A program made the translations under genes and the position numbers. The notes under the pieces were generated by a model. The model had not been told where the DNA came from, ran no database searches, and was given only the letters and a program-made list of their open reading frames with translations. Below are positions 22,701 to 33,688 of a stretch of 64,000 nucleotides of DNA, in pieces. Positions within the stretch are counted from its first letter, which is position 1. The number at the start of each line of letters is the position of its first letter. Source of the DNA: Saururus chinensis (taxonomy: Eukaryota; Streptophyta; Magnoliopsida; Piperales; Saururaceae); assembly GCA_035235625.1 (NCBI GenBank), contig CP141148.1, forward strand, positions 26,165,057 through 26,229,056, read 5' to 3'.

Positions 22701-24356
22701 TAGGGTCAATTTTTTTAGGAGTGATTTACCAAAATAGCCCTAAAATACAATGTAATACACAAAATGGTGCATATTTCTCTGTTATACAAATAATGGCCCT
22801 GTGCACATGTGAAACTCCACATGTGACAAAAATTGTCTCAAATACCTCTTTCCTATTTTCTTACTTTTAACTTTACCAACCCACTGTTTCCCTTTGTCAA
22901 CAACTTCGGCTTCAACTCCACCATCTCTGCCACCAACTCCAACACCTTTGCCAACGACTACACTAGTTCCGATTCATCCGCCTTCATTTTCACCTCCTCC
23001 TCCACTGTCTTTTCCTCCTCCCCTCCTCTACGACAACTACCACTTCCTCCTCCTGCCCTCCCCTCACATTCCTCCTTCTCCTCCTCCCCTCCTTTCTATC
23101 CTCTACCCCTTTTCTTCTTTTTTTGCATTCTCTTGCTCCTTCCCAAAATTTGACAAGATTCGTCACAAACTAGCTGAGAGAGCTATTAATTTTTTTTTCT
23201 CTACAAGCTCAAATCTTAAAAAATGAACTAATAAACATGTTAAAGTACTTAAAACAAAGAGTGGGTTTTATTTTTACTTGATTTTGAGTTTTTTCTATTG
23301 TTAAACCAAACCTTATAATGATAGTTGATAGTCAATAGTTGACAAGAAAATTCACTGCAATAAAGGTGACATAAGGCAACATTTTGAGTGGTAGTATCTC
23401 CCTCCGTATTTACAATGAACTATCTCAACAAACCGAATAGATAAATAAAAAATAAAATATATTTTAAACACACGGCTATTAACTGTCTCAACTATCGACT
23501 GTCACACATTAATAAAAGGTTGCTAGCGCCAAAGAAAAAGGTTGTCTCCGGTACCAGATGATATGACAATCGACAATCGGGACAATCGACAATTGAGACG
23601 ATTGACAATCAAATGTTTAAAATTTTCTTTATTTTTCTATTCAATTATTTGGTTTATTGAGATACTTCATTGTAAATACTGAGTGCGATATTGCCACTCA
23701 GAATATCGTCTTATGTCCCCTTTACTATAGTAAATCTACTTGTCAGCTGTTAGTATGATCTTTGGGTTAGCTTTAGAAAAGGTTAGAATCAAGTATAACC
23801 TAAACCCATTCTTTGTTTGAAGTAGATAACATGTTTATGGGTTCTTTTTCAAGATTTGAGCATATAGAGGTAAAAAAACTAATTTTTCATAGCTCCATTG
23901 GCTAGTTTGCAACCACTTTTGTTAAATTTTAAAAGGAACAAGAGGAGCCAACCGAGGAGGAAAATGGGAAAAGGAGAGGAAAGAGGGAAAAAGGAGGGAA
24001 GAAGGAGGAAGGGGAGGAGGAGGAGGCAACAGTGGAGGAGAAGGTGAAAACGAAGGTGTATGAAGCAAAGTTGGTAGTGGATACAACAAAATTGGTAGTG
24101 GAGTCGATGGCAGAGGTAGTAGAGCTAGTACCAGATGTGGTGGAGTTGAAGCCAATGCTACTGGCAAAGGGAAGCAATGGGTTGAAGATAAAAGAAAGAA
24201 TATAAGAAAGAAGTATTTTAGATAATTCCTACCATATGTGTGGAAGTTTACATATGAACTAAGTCATTTTTTATATTACACAAAAATATGTGACATTTTT
24301 TGTATTATAGGTGTATTCTAGGCTGATTTTGGCAAATCGTTGATTTTTAGACCCTA
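22701..24356. mobile_element. Foldback (long-TIR) element, about 0.8-kb arms, about 60-bp loop
   Basis: Almost the whole 1.65-kb segment is an inverted repeat. The left arm (22701 to about 23510) and right arm (about 23568-24356) align in the same order: AGGGTC end, GATTT(A/G)CCAAAAT, TACACA/TGTGTA, TTGGCTTCAACTCCACCA-like, a CCTCCTCC tract, CTCAAATCTT, AACATGTTA, AAACAAAGA(G/A)TGGGTTT, GTATTTACAATGAA and GACTGTC. The loop is about 23511-23567. Open frames in the arms encode only Ser/Thr/Pro-rich low-complexity sequence and no transposase. The long TIRs suggest a Mutator-like or foldback class, which is inference. Confidence 0.75.
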
Positions 24357-24752
24357 ACCCTCATATCAATTGGTTTTGTGGGTCTAGTCAATTTTTGAAA
24401 GCCTTATGTTTTCTTATAATTATATTTTGTACCCATTATTTTTGTTCTGTATTAATTTTTACATGCCCAAAAAACGGTGTGGAAGAATTTTTGAAACTTG
24501 TTCTGATCACTAGGAGCAACCTGTTCAGGCAATAGGTGAGAAATTTCGTCAGCCATGAGTTTATATATGTGAAAAGAGGATTTGCCTCACCCGGAAATAC
24601 AATTTCATAAATCCATACAAAAATGCATAAGCCATGGATTGGGAATTTCCTATTCCAATTTCCTTGTCATTTGTATATGTACATGCTCATCTATCCCTCA
24701 TCTTCTTTTTACTCATTTCATCACAAAAGTGAGCTGGTAAAGACACATAAGC

Positions 24753-26897
24753 TCATCCCAAGTTCTGATCCCCACCATCCTGCTCTTTCTTCAAATCTGC
24801 AGGTGGGAGAAAGCACTCCATGGACAAGCCCCATATGTTGAAATCCACCTCTTCAATCTCCCATGTCTCCACCATCTTCCTCTTGTGGTTGGCTGAACCC
24901 TCCCCATACCTGAACAATGTGACCAGTGTCTTGCCACTATGTGCAATGTTGATGCCATCAATGTACCTGTAATCCTCAATCACAGACTCCATGCTTGTCT
25001 CCCAAAAGACACTGTCATCACCCTTGGACTTCATCCTCAACAAATGTGAATCCTCAAACTGGATCAAGAGCCCAGTTCTTTGGCTGAAGTAACCCCACAG
25101 GGTGTGGTGAATGATCTCAAAGGAGTTGCTGCTTCTTGCTTTCAATGTGGCAGGGCTTGCCTCCAGTTTGAGAATGAAGCAGTCCTCATTGTTTATGATC
25201 TTCTCGCCTATGCATACAGCATCCGAAAATAAGTTGGCTGTAGACCTGGGGTCCAGACCCTGTTGATGAACCAACTCAGTACTAGTGTAAGTTACAACGT
25301 CCAAATTCCAAGTTTTTGCTCGGTAAATCCAACACCATTTTCCTTTTTTTATGTGCTCGATCGGTAAATTCTACACTATGTTTCAAATGTGATTTGATAG
25401 ATTTTTACTTGGGAATCAATATAGTTAATCATTCATTAATCATGCAGTCATGTTATTTTGAGTCACCATGACTTTTTAACTAGCTTGTTCTATAGTTTGA
25501 GTTTAGTTAGTGAGTGCAGTGTAAAAGAGCGACGAAGATGAAGTACCTGTAATGACCGGCGTAGGGGCCGGGGAGGGCCCTTGGAGGCGTGGGACTGCTG
25601 GGAGGCGAATTGCCGCCACGCCACCTTGCCGTCGGCTCCGGCACTCACCTTGCAGCCGGAGACGACCAGCTCCAAGTACCAGAGATCCGGGTTCTTCTGC
25701 CACAGAACAAATCCCCCCACCTCCCCATTGCCTCTCAAGTTCACACTCTCATCGCCCATATGGAATTCTGATGCACTCATCCTCACCTTGCCGATGGCAT
25801 ACATGCTGTTGACTGAGTTCAATGCGGCCTGGCCTCCTGTTGCTGCAATGTACTGCTGAACTATGTATTTCGCCGTTGAGGCTTCCTGCAAGTCATGATT
25901 GCCATGTCTTCATCAGATGATAAAGAAAGTTGGTTTAATACTTGAATTGAATAATGTTTGTCTTTTAGACGTCTCTGCATATTGATTATATAAGAATTAT
26001 CTTAATTGACAAAAATCACATATTTTGACTCAACAATCATTGACACAATGAACAATGCAAAGTATATGTTCTCTTGGAAAAGTTTACGGTGATGATCAAA
26101 TTGGTGATGATGATAATGACTAACAATAATAAAACTAAAAATAACACTAAAAAAATAATTAGTAAAAAGTTCGTATGAGCCTAAGCTTACATAGATCCAA
26201 TGGTAGAAACTAATTAAGTTATGTGCATCCTCGAATTTTGATCCAACAACGTATGATGCTCCCAGACTCAGGCCATCACGCATGAGCCTGGACACGTATA
26301 AACGGGTTCTAAATAATTAAACTAATGATAATAACCACAAGTAAGATTTAGATCGTGTAATAAGAAAGAATATAATTTAGATAAATGAAATTTAGTTGAA
26401 ATCATGCCATTTTTAATTCTGTGGATCGGATATGTTTATTAATCTTCGAATTTCCCCTATATATATATCTGAATATAAGGGATTCGGCCGAGTGGTTTGT
26501 TTCTAAATAAATAGATTAAGGATTATCGCCCATGCATGCATGCCCATGCAAATCAACGTGGACGTGATTGCATTTACGTATCTCCATTGATCATGTAGTG
26601 CAAGGGTCTTACGATGGAGATGTCCTTGATGGGGCGGGCGACAGCCTGGCCGGTCTGGATGGGCAGTGGGACAAGCGGGGAGCCGACGACGTTGAGGAGG
26701 AGCTGGAGCTCGGCGTTGCGGCCGGCGTGCACCGGGGAGGCCTTGTCGGCGCCCTGGCACTTCATGAGCATCAGCATGTTCTGCCACCGCAGCGCCGGGT
26801 TGCTCCCCAAGCTCGCGAACATCTCCTCCGGGATGGGCACCTCCAGCACCGTCTCGAGGCCGTCCTCCCGGTCGAAGTTGGGGCACAGCTTCTTCAT
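24753..26897 (-). CDS. DUF620 family protein (three exons, 376 aa)
   Basis: Exons on the minus strand are 26613-26897, 25547-25885 and 24753-25259, with phase-0 junctions (ATC|GTAAGA, TTGCAG|GAA, CAG|GTACTT, CAACAG|GGT). Exon 1 gives the family start MKKLCPNFDREDGLETVLEV and EEMFASLGSNPALRWQNM. Exon 2 gives EASTAKYIVQQYIAATGGQ, LWQKNPDLWYLELVVSGCKV and GPPRPLRRSLQ. Exon 3 gives GLDPRSTANLFSDA, CFILKLEASP, WGYFSQRTGLLIQFEDSHLL, VFWETSMESV, INIAHSGKTLVTLFRYGEG and, near the end, FLPPADLK. These blocks span the whole DUF620 domain in order. Molecular function of the family is not known to me. The first two exons are GC-rich and the last is not. An in-frame extension upstream of the chosen ATG lies in leader DNA that is duplicated elsewhere without it, so I reject it. 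The gene looks intact. Confidence 0.88.
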
Positions 26898-27160
26898 GCG
26901 AGCTCCAATTCCGACCAAGCTGGGGCAGCTAATAGACGGTAATGAACAAGGAAAAGGTGCAGAGAGTAGGGTGGTGGGAGGGGAAGGGATGGACGGAGGG
27001 GAGAGGGGGGGAAGGTTGAGGCCTTCAAGCTCTGCGTTTCTGGATTTCCTTCCATCAGTTTTTGAGAGTGAGGAAGCGGAGGGAGGCCAGCCAGACAAGG
27101 GAGGAGAAGGGTGGGGCTGTCCTTCATTGTAGGGGAGGCCGGGGCACAGGGGCTGGGCCG
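26898..27160 (-). promoter_or_regulatory. 5' UTR of the DUF620 gene, pyrimidine-rich on the sense strand
   Basis: Between the ATG (26897) and the TATA box lies about 260 bp that is CT-rich in gene sense, especially opposite 26975-27010. The portion from about 27011 to 27175 is repeated at 33729-33901. No other gene is apparent; plus-strand frames here are shadows. Confidence 0.5.
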
Positions 27161-27176
27161 GTAGTTTTGGAGTTCT

Positions 27177-27186
27177 ATTTTATATA
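27177..27186 (-). promoter_or_regulatory. TATA box of the DUF620 gene
   Basis: In gene sense the sequence reads AGTATATAAAATAG about 280 bp upstream of the ATG. The captured-gene element ends at 27223, only about 37 bp further upstream. Copies of the same TATA segment recur at about 31640-31650 and 31755-31790. Confidence 0.55.
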
Positions 27187-27599
27187 CTAAAAATATTAAA
27201 AAACTGGAAAAGTTTTTTAATAATCCCTCCGTCGTATATTAATAGCTTTAATAGAAAAAAAAATTTCGTTCTATATTAATTGCTTCATTTCCAACAACTT
27301 AAGCCTTAAGTGGGTCTATGATACTTCTCACTCGAGCTCCGGTTAAAATAACGATACAGGCAATCAAAACATGCGACTAAAAATTAATGCAGAGCCTTAA
27401 AACGCTTCCATCGCGTGGAGGGATGAGCCGTAAATGGTAATCGCCATGTCCAAAGTGAACAAGCTTCCCCTCCCCTTCACCCATCATCCCCTCTAAGGCG
27501 AACGAGCAGAGTGAAGGCGGCCACCCATCCAATCCCGGCCTGACAAGAAGAGCAACCCTGGTTGATATCGAAGCCATCAAGGTCATAGGTGTAAGCCTC

Positions 27600-27766
27600 A
27601 GCAATGGTGGATTGATTCCACCCTGCTAGATCGTGTGGCCCATCACCATCCTCTTCACTCTCGGCACCGCTGCCAGCGCCTCCTCCAGAGCCACGCAGTC
27701 GCACCGCCACTCAGACTCCTCCGAGAACAGCCGCAGCCACACCACCGAGTCCCTCCCCCACACGAA
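27600..27766 (-). pseudogene. Shewanella-like protein phosphatase fragment
   Basis: Immediately after SCGFT of the ADH fragment, in the same frame, comes FVWGRDSVVWLR, then CDCVALEEALAAVPRVKRMV and MGHTI, as in the C-terminal half of plant Shewanella-like (SLP) metallophosphatases (xxGHTxxxGIN metal-ligand region). The next codon is TAG where CAG is expected, and reading resumes as QGGIN. The fragment is a joined exon piece without the first metal-binding half. Homology beyond about 27605 is unclear. Confidence 0.6.
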
Positions 27767-28064
27767 GGTGAAGCCGCACGAGAGGAGGCTTGCATGGTGC
27801 AGGTCTATGGCTGGATCAATCTTGAGGACGTAGTTGACGTTCACCACAGTGTACTCAGGTTGAGCAGGTGAAGAAGTGGTACAGCTTCTGGCCGCGGGCG
27901 GACATTCTGGAGGTGCCATCTTCCATGAGGCCGGTCCGCGGACTTGGGTGTTTGAGGCACAAGTTGGTGCTTCCCGACAAGCAGTTTTCACACGTTCTGC
28001 ACTCTCCGATGTAGGTTGGGATCACAATGTCACCTTCTTTCAATTCAGTGACTCCTTCTCCCAC
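27767..28064 (-). pseudogene. Alcohol dehydrogenase-like fragment
   Basis: The minus strand reads [20 protein letters not shown], then [20 protein letters not shown] (the four structural-zinc cysteines of zinc-dependent ADH), [12 protein letters not shown], and, after a frame change near 27860, [16 protein letters not shown]...HHASLLSCGFT. These blocks resemble the plant ADH-like (non-ADH1) group. It is short by both ends: no N-terminal catalytic zinc region and no NAD-binding domain. Just upstream the phrase EVHIL is duplicated in tandem. Confidence 0.75.
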
Positions 28065-28139
28065 GAGGATATGGACCTCGTCGTTGATCCGCAAGATATG
28101 GACCTCCTCGTTCATCCGCTCCAGCCCGTAACCCCTCAT

Positions 28140-28560
28140 GGAACTCCAACTTCCCCAGCCAAACGAGCTCCTCATACTCTAGCTTCCCCAGCAGAACACG
28201 AGTGGGAGCATCAACATCGTCAATGACGACAATCAATGGCATCGAGCTGACCGTTTCCGTGATTAACCACTTGAGGGCCTCCTTGGCCACTGGGACATAC
28301 TCATAGTCCACAAACATTCTTGGCATGCATCCGGGTGTTGAGCACCGCCCCGGCCATTGGCCCAGGGAAGTGCATCTTGTAGAGGGCCGTCACATTCAGT
28401 GCAAGCACGGAGACTTCATCTGGGACATGGTTAGGAACCATCGGGCCCAAGCCTGGAACTCCGCAGCCCCCGTTGACAAGAATAGTTGTATACGTCCGCC
28501 TTGATTGTGGTAGCCGAGAACAGGGAAAGGTTAGGGGCGAGAGAGGCAGCAAAGGACCGG
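28140..28560 (-). pseudogene. Acyl-activating enzyme (AMP-binding) N-terminal fragment
   Basis: Minus-strand reading gives RRTYTT, then DEVSVLALNVTALYKMHFPG and PMAGAVLNTRMHA, then in another frame FVDYEYVPVAKEALKWL and MPLIVVIDDVDAPT...[10 protein letters not shown]. These are the early blocks of plant acyl-activating enzymes (AAE1/AAE7-type, peroxisomal or cytosolic acyl-CoA synthetases). A stretch expected between LNT and FVDYE is deleted, with a frame change at about 28310. The ATP-binding and catalytic parts are absent. Non-functional by this evidence. Confidence 0.65.
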
Positions 28561-28800
28561 AGGAGGAAGGTTACTAGATCTGGGTTCTGGTCGAAGCTAA
28601 TGAGGTTGGCGAATAAGACGAGGAAGGAAGAATTGTTCCACTCCCGACCGGCTCTTGATGCATGGGTTGGTGCTCGTGTATTTTTGAAAACTACGCGTCG
28701 TCATATTATTATTCTATTATTCTAAGACGCAGAAGAGAGTTCCTTAATAAAAATAACAAAAAGTTAGAAATGGAGCTATTAAATTAGGACGGAGGGAGTA

Positions 28801-29429
28801 TTATATATAACATACAAACTTTATTTTATATAAAATAATAACATTTATTAATATATAAAATAGAACTCTATCTGATAATGAGCCCGTAATGTATACATAG
28901 GACCCGTTTATCCATAAGATCACGACGTATATGCTAGCATGTAAAAATAAGATCATGACGTATATACACCTTAGATCTAAAATATCTACATTTTCCATAC
29001 TTTACAATAGGTTAAAAACTATTCCTTCGAGCTGGCAATCTTCCAGTCTTTTCCATTTACTATTTGCACCGAAATGGCAAAACCCTTCTTCCTCTTTCTA
29101 TCAATGTATTGGGTTAGCTAGTCTAGTCGGCAACAAATTTCGTACCAAAAGACCTTTTGGGCTCTCCTCTTCGCCGTCAATTTATATAAAATTTTATATA
29201 AATTTTTTTATATAAAACATGAGATACAAAAAATTTTCCAATATTAAAAAACTGGAAAAGCTCCTCCACATATGAGGAAGATGGTAAAGATGTGCGGTCA
29301 GCTGTGTAGCATCCATTGGAGGAGGACCGCGGACATGTCAATTTATATAAAAAATTTTATATAAATGCATATCATTTATATAAAAAAATTTATATAAAAA
29401 AATTTATATAAGATAGTGCAAATAGTAAA
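28801..29429. other. AT-rich spacer with repeats of TTTATATAAA words
   Basis: No gene. AAATAGAACTCTATCTGATA at 28859-28878 is present inverted at about 31666-31685, and TTTATATAAAAAAATTTATA strings at 29340-29410 recur near 31275-31335. These outer similarities suggest that the hairpin element at 29430-31252 lies inside a larger inverted arrangement. Confidence 0.4.
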
Positions 29430-31252
29430 GGGAAAATTATTTAAATAATAATTAAAAATAAAATATTTACTAATTTAGATTATTTTGGGAAATATTTCTC
29501 AAAGTAGTGTTGGTTTTGGCCACGTAGGCGCCAGCCAAGCGCTAGCACTTGCGTGGCTTTTTTTACAAAAATTTAGTTGATTTCATCGTTTAGAATGGCA
29601 AAATCAAGTTTAAGTTGATTTCGTCATTCTAAACGACGAAATTATTTAAAAAAAATTAAGTAATTTCGTGCTTTAGAAGGACGAAATTATGTTAAATTAA
29701 TTTCGTCCTTCTAAATGACGAAATCAACATGAATTTTTTTTAAAAAAAAATAAAATTACGGGAGGGATGAATTAAAGCTTTTTTTATTGCTGGAGGGACG
29801 AATAAAAAAATTTAATAATTTTTTTAAAAAATTTTATTTTTTTAAAATAATATTATATATATATATATAATATTTTATATTTATATTTGGGTCGGGTTGG
29901 GTCAGGTTGGATCACTAAAACCCGAACCCAACCCATTAGAGTTATTTTTAAAAATCAAACCAAACCTATTAAAGTCGGGTCGGATTTACCATTTACCAAA
30001 CCCGAGAGTGGCATCCTTGTTACTATACTTAAATTTCGTGTCATTTCGTCGTTTAAAACGACCAAATCGCCATCAACCCATTTTCAGCCCTTTGTACAGT
30101 AAAAAGCTGACACTGCACAGTAAAAATCATTGACTAAACTCTATACAGTAAAAAACACTCGTAGAAAGAACTCAATAAAAAAATCAACACAAGCACTTTA
30201 CACAGTAAAAAGTACTCAGTAACAGTAGAAAGCACTCTATACGTAAACACACTCATAGAAAGAACTCAATAAAAAAAATCAACACTCTCTCTGCACGTCA
30301 AAAATCAGCACTCTCTGTGTCAAACAGTAAAAAATTAAAATACATATAAAAATAACGTAAATAAAAAATAAAAAATATACTACTATAGTATAGGTGCAAA
30401 TAATCATGATAAAAAATATAAAAATACATACAATAATAACGTAATTAAAAAATAAAATACAAAAATAAATACAAAAATAACGTAATTAAAAAGTAAATAT
30501 ATGTCAACATAACTGGAGGGGTCAACATAACTACAGTTATATACTACTTAATTTTTTTAAATCCTCCATATTCACCCTCCTATTCCTGCCTACTTCAACT
30601 GAAATTTAAGTATGGTGCTCAAGATGCTTAGTATATTAAGCACCTAGGATTTTTTTATTTAGTATGGTTTAAGTGAACGATTGCCTAAGTGACGAATTAA
30701 AGCTTCTTTTATGCTTAATAGATTTAAGTGAACGGTTAGGTTTTTAAAAATAACCCTAATGGGTCGGGTTCGGGTTCGGGTTTTAGTGATCCAACCCGAC
30801 CCGACCCGAATATAAATATAAAATTTATATTATATATATAATATTATTTTTTTTTAAAATAAAATTTTTTAAAAAATTTATTAAAAAAATTTTATTCGTC
30901 CCTCCCGTAATAAAAGAAGCTTTAATTCGTCCCTCCTGTAATTTTATTTTTTTAAAAAAAAAATTCATGTTGATTTCGAAATCAACTTAACATGATTTCG
31001 TCCTTTTAAAGGACGAAATCACTTAATTTTTTTAAACAATTTCGTCATTTAGAACAACGAAATCAACTTAAACTTGATTTCATCATTCTAAACGACGAAA
31101 TCAACTAAATTTTTTTTAAAAAAAGCCACGCAGGCACCAGCGCTTGGCTGACGCTTACGTAGCCCAAACCAACACCACTTTGAAAAATATTTCCCACAGT
31201 GGTCTAAATTGGTAAATATTTTATTTTTAATTATTATTTAAATAATTTTCTC
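29430..31252. mobile_element. Long-TIR hairpin element with palindrome-rich arms
   Basis: The left arm (29430 to about 29956) and right arm (about 30738-31252) are inverted copies. Both start GGGAAAATTATT or GAGAAAATTATT and continue through TGGTTT...ACGTA(G/A)GCG, GCGTGGC, a series of TTTCGTC...GACGAAA palindromes, ACGGGAGGGA, a T/A tract and GGGTCGGGTT to TTATTTTTAAAAA. The centre (about 29957-30737) is A-rich, with at least seven CAGTAAAAA-like repeats and ACGTAA(A/T)TAAAAA words. No transposase. The GGGAAAATT ends resemble Mutator-like elements (inference). Confidence 0.7.
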
Positions 31253-31589
31253 AATATTAAATGCCCAAAAGGTCAATTTATATAAAAAAATTTATATAAA
31301 AATTTTTTATATATTAAATTTATATAAAAAATTTAAGCACCTGATCCATCAATTTCTCACTGGCTATCAAAATGCATATCATGTCTTTTACTAAATCAAA
31401 TCATTAATAATAAAATACTTCTGGACAAATAAAGTAAGAATCTACATTAAATAACACTGTATACAAAGTTCGAATAGTAAATAGTTGCACATGTTAGTTC
31501 CCCCAAACTTTCATTTTCAACTATAGCCTACAGTCAGTGTTGCTGACAAGTACGGACTACTGAAAGCCACGAAGTAAAAAAACCTTTTG

Positions 31590-31800
31590 GGCACAGAGGT
31601 TGGGCCTTGAAAAGCTGCAGTTTTAGAGCTCTATTTTATATACTAAAAATATTAAAAAACTCATTATCAGATAGAGTTCTATTTTATATAAGATAGAGTT
31701 CTATTTTATATACTAATAAGTGTTCCATTCCACAGAATCGGATATTAATTCCGATTCTATTTTATATACTAAAAATATTAAAAAATATACTAAAAATTTT
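31590..31800 (+). repeat. Copy of the DUF620 TATA/leader segment and multiplied TATA motif
   Basis: GGGCACAGAGGTTGGGC...GCAGTTTTAGAGCTCTATTT parallels 27143-27181, and the following TATATACTAAAAATATTAAA matches 27181-27200. The TTCTATTTTATATA motif is then repeated at about 31675, 31698 and 31755. No coding part of DUF620 is included. Confidence 0.65.
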
Positions 31801-32687
31801 AAGCAATCAAAACATGTTAGATGTGTGCTATCTAGTTTATATACTTACATTTATTCTAAATACTTCTATTTTCAATCTTTCTTTAAGCATTTTACTATAC
31901 TTTGTAGATAGAACTAGTGTTTAAGAGGCTTGTTCACAAAGCCCTTCAGATATATGACTTCAAACTGGAATGTCTATGGCAGAGCTGAGTGTCAGAGTAT
32001 GATTTCTGTTTGCATTCTCGTAGAATTGGGGTGGACTGCTGATAATGATATTGTTTTTTATAGATAGCTTGCCTGTCTTCATATAGTATAATGCTTATTC
32101 ATTGGAATGTTTCATTATAGATAATTGAGCAGTGTAAATTTCGTATACTTACTTTGAAGCCCCAGCAGAGTTTGCCAATTATCAAGTAAGTTGGTGACTG
32201 ATTTTCTCATTTATCATTTTAGGGTAAGAGGTTGTTTTATGTAGTAGGCACAAGCGTGTTCTATATATAATGAATGCGCCTTGATGGAAGATCTTAATCA
32301 TGTTTAGATTAAAAAAATTTAGATTATTTTAGAATATAAATTTTTTTTAATCTAAAATATAATAATTTATTATTATATTTTATTATAGTATATAGAATTT
32401 TTTATTTTTATAAAACTATATATATTAAATTTATAAAGTATTTCATTTTGGTTACTTGGATACTCATTGTATTTATAAAATTTTTATAAAATAATATAAT
32501 ATAAAATTTTACAGCGGCTGTTCTGACAGCATCTTCTCTTCTAAATAGTGCTTTCCGCACATACAAAATAATGTAATCCTGAAAAATTAGGATATTTTTA
32601 TATATATAATTTTTATATTCTAAAATAATTTAAAATTAAAAAATTTTAGATTATTTTAGAATATAAAAATTTTAGATTAAATTTTTT

Positions 32688-32997
32688 TTATATACATTAT
32701 AATTTTTTTTATAACGTATATAAAAAAATGCAACTCCAGAATCAGTCTCATTTGTTTCTATCACCTTCAAGTTGTCATTTTCTCGAGAAATTTAATATAT
32801 TATTTTAATTACTTTAATAATTATAATAATATCACACGAAAGATTTCCCTCGATGTAATAGCTAAGGGATTGGATGAGAGCCGAAGAATTCCCTCCAAGG
32901 AAAAAAAGATAACTTGAAGGTGATAGAAACAAGTGGGACTCATTCTGGAGTTACATTTTTTTATATATATTATAAAAAAAATTATAATGTATATAAA
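32688..32997. mobile_element. Hairpin MITE with about 95-bp arms
   Basis: The left arm (about 32691-32785, ATGCAACTCCAGAATCAGTC ... CACCTTCAAGTTGTC) and right arm (about 32898-32997, GATAACTTGAAGGTGATAGA ... CATTCTGGAGTTACAT) are inverted copies around a 110-bp centre. A third arm copy lies at 34628-34735. Confidence 0.65.
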
Positions 32998-33688
32998 AAA
33001 AGATTATATTATTATCTAATATAATATAATTTTTTAATTATATTATAATATATTAGATTAGATTAGATAATAATAATAATATAATATATTTTATTATTTA
33101 ATATATTTTATTATATTAGATAATATAATATAATAAAATATTATATATAAATTTTATTATATATAATATATTATATTATATTATATTAGATAAAATTATA
33201 AAAATTATTTTTATAATTTTATTATATTAAGGTTTTGCCATTTCAGTGCAAGTAGTGAATTTTTATAAATAAATTATTTTATTTATAAATTTTTTTGTAA
33301 TACAATATAATATAAAATACAAAATTTATAATTTATAAATAAAAATTATAAAAAAATATTAAATATATAAAATTTTATAATATATAAATAAAATTTTATA
33401 TATTATAAATATTTTAGAATATATAAAATATATTTTTTATTATATAATAATCTAAACAAACTGAACAATTAATCCAGTAACTAGTGTAATAATTTCTAAA
33501 GAAATGTTGTTTATATTATCTAATATACTATAATATAATATAAAATAATTTATATATTTTAGAATCTATAAATAAAATTTTATATATTCTAAAATAATAT
33601 ATAAATAACCTCTAAATTCCTTCTCATTTGTGGGGCCTACATAGGAGTCCCACATGCACGAGGGCCCCACACAAAATTGGAATTTGGA

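Larger units (their letters stand above)
27223..28798. mobile_element. Stowaway-ended element carrying fragments of three host genes
   Basis: The left terminus ATCCCTCCGTCGTATATTAA (with TAGCTTTA following) is matched by the right terminus, which in reverse complement reads CTCCCTCCGTCCTAATTTAA (with TAGCTCCA following). TA flanks both ends (27221-27222 and 28799-28800), the Tc1/mariner target. At 1576 bp it is far longer than a normal Stowaway MITE. The interior, GC-rich unlike its surroundings, holds pieces of an acyl-activating enzyme, an alcohol dehydrogenase and a Shewanella-like phosphatase, all on the minus strand, and no transposase. It sits directly upstream of the DUF620 promoter. 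Pack-type gene capture is the best reading. Ends are seen directly; mechanism is inference. Confidence 0.65.

Noticed and set aside
22833-23226. Pro/Ser/Thr-rich frames in the foldback arms as genuine proteins
   Set aside because: Simple CT-rich composition, present in both arms and in several frames, with no start context or domain.
26898-27098. In-frame N-terminal extension of the DUF620 protein (start at 27098)
   Set aside because: The family start MKKLCPN lies at 26897; the extension is Pro/Ser-rich leader, and its DNA is duplicated at 33.7 kb without the gene.
26568-27132. Plus-strand open frames opposite DUF620 exon 1
   Set aside because: Shadows of a GC-rich coding exon; no recognisable domain.
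27223-28798. Helitron as the carrier of the captured gene pieces
   Set aside because: The ends are inverted repeats flanked by TA, and I saw no 5'-TC / CTRR-3' ends with a terminal hairpin inserted between A and T.
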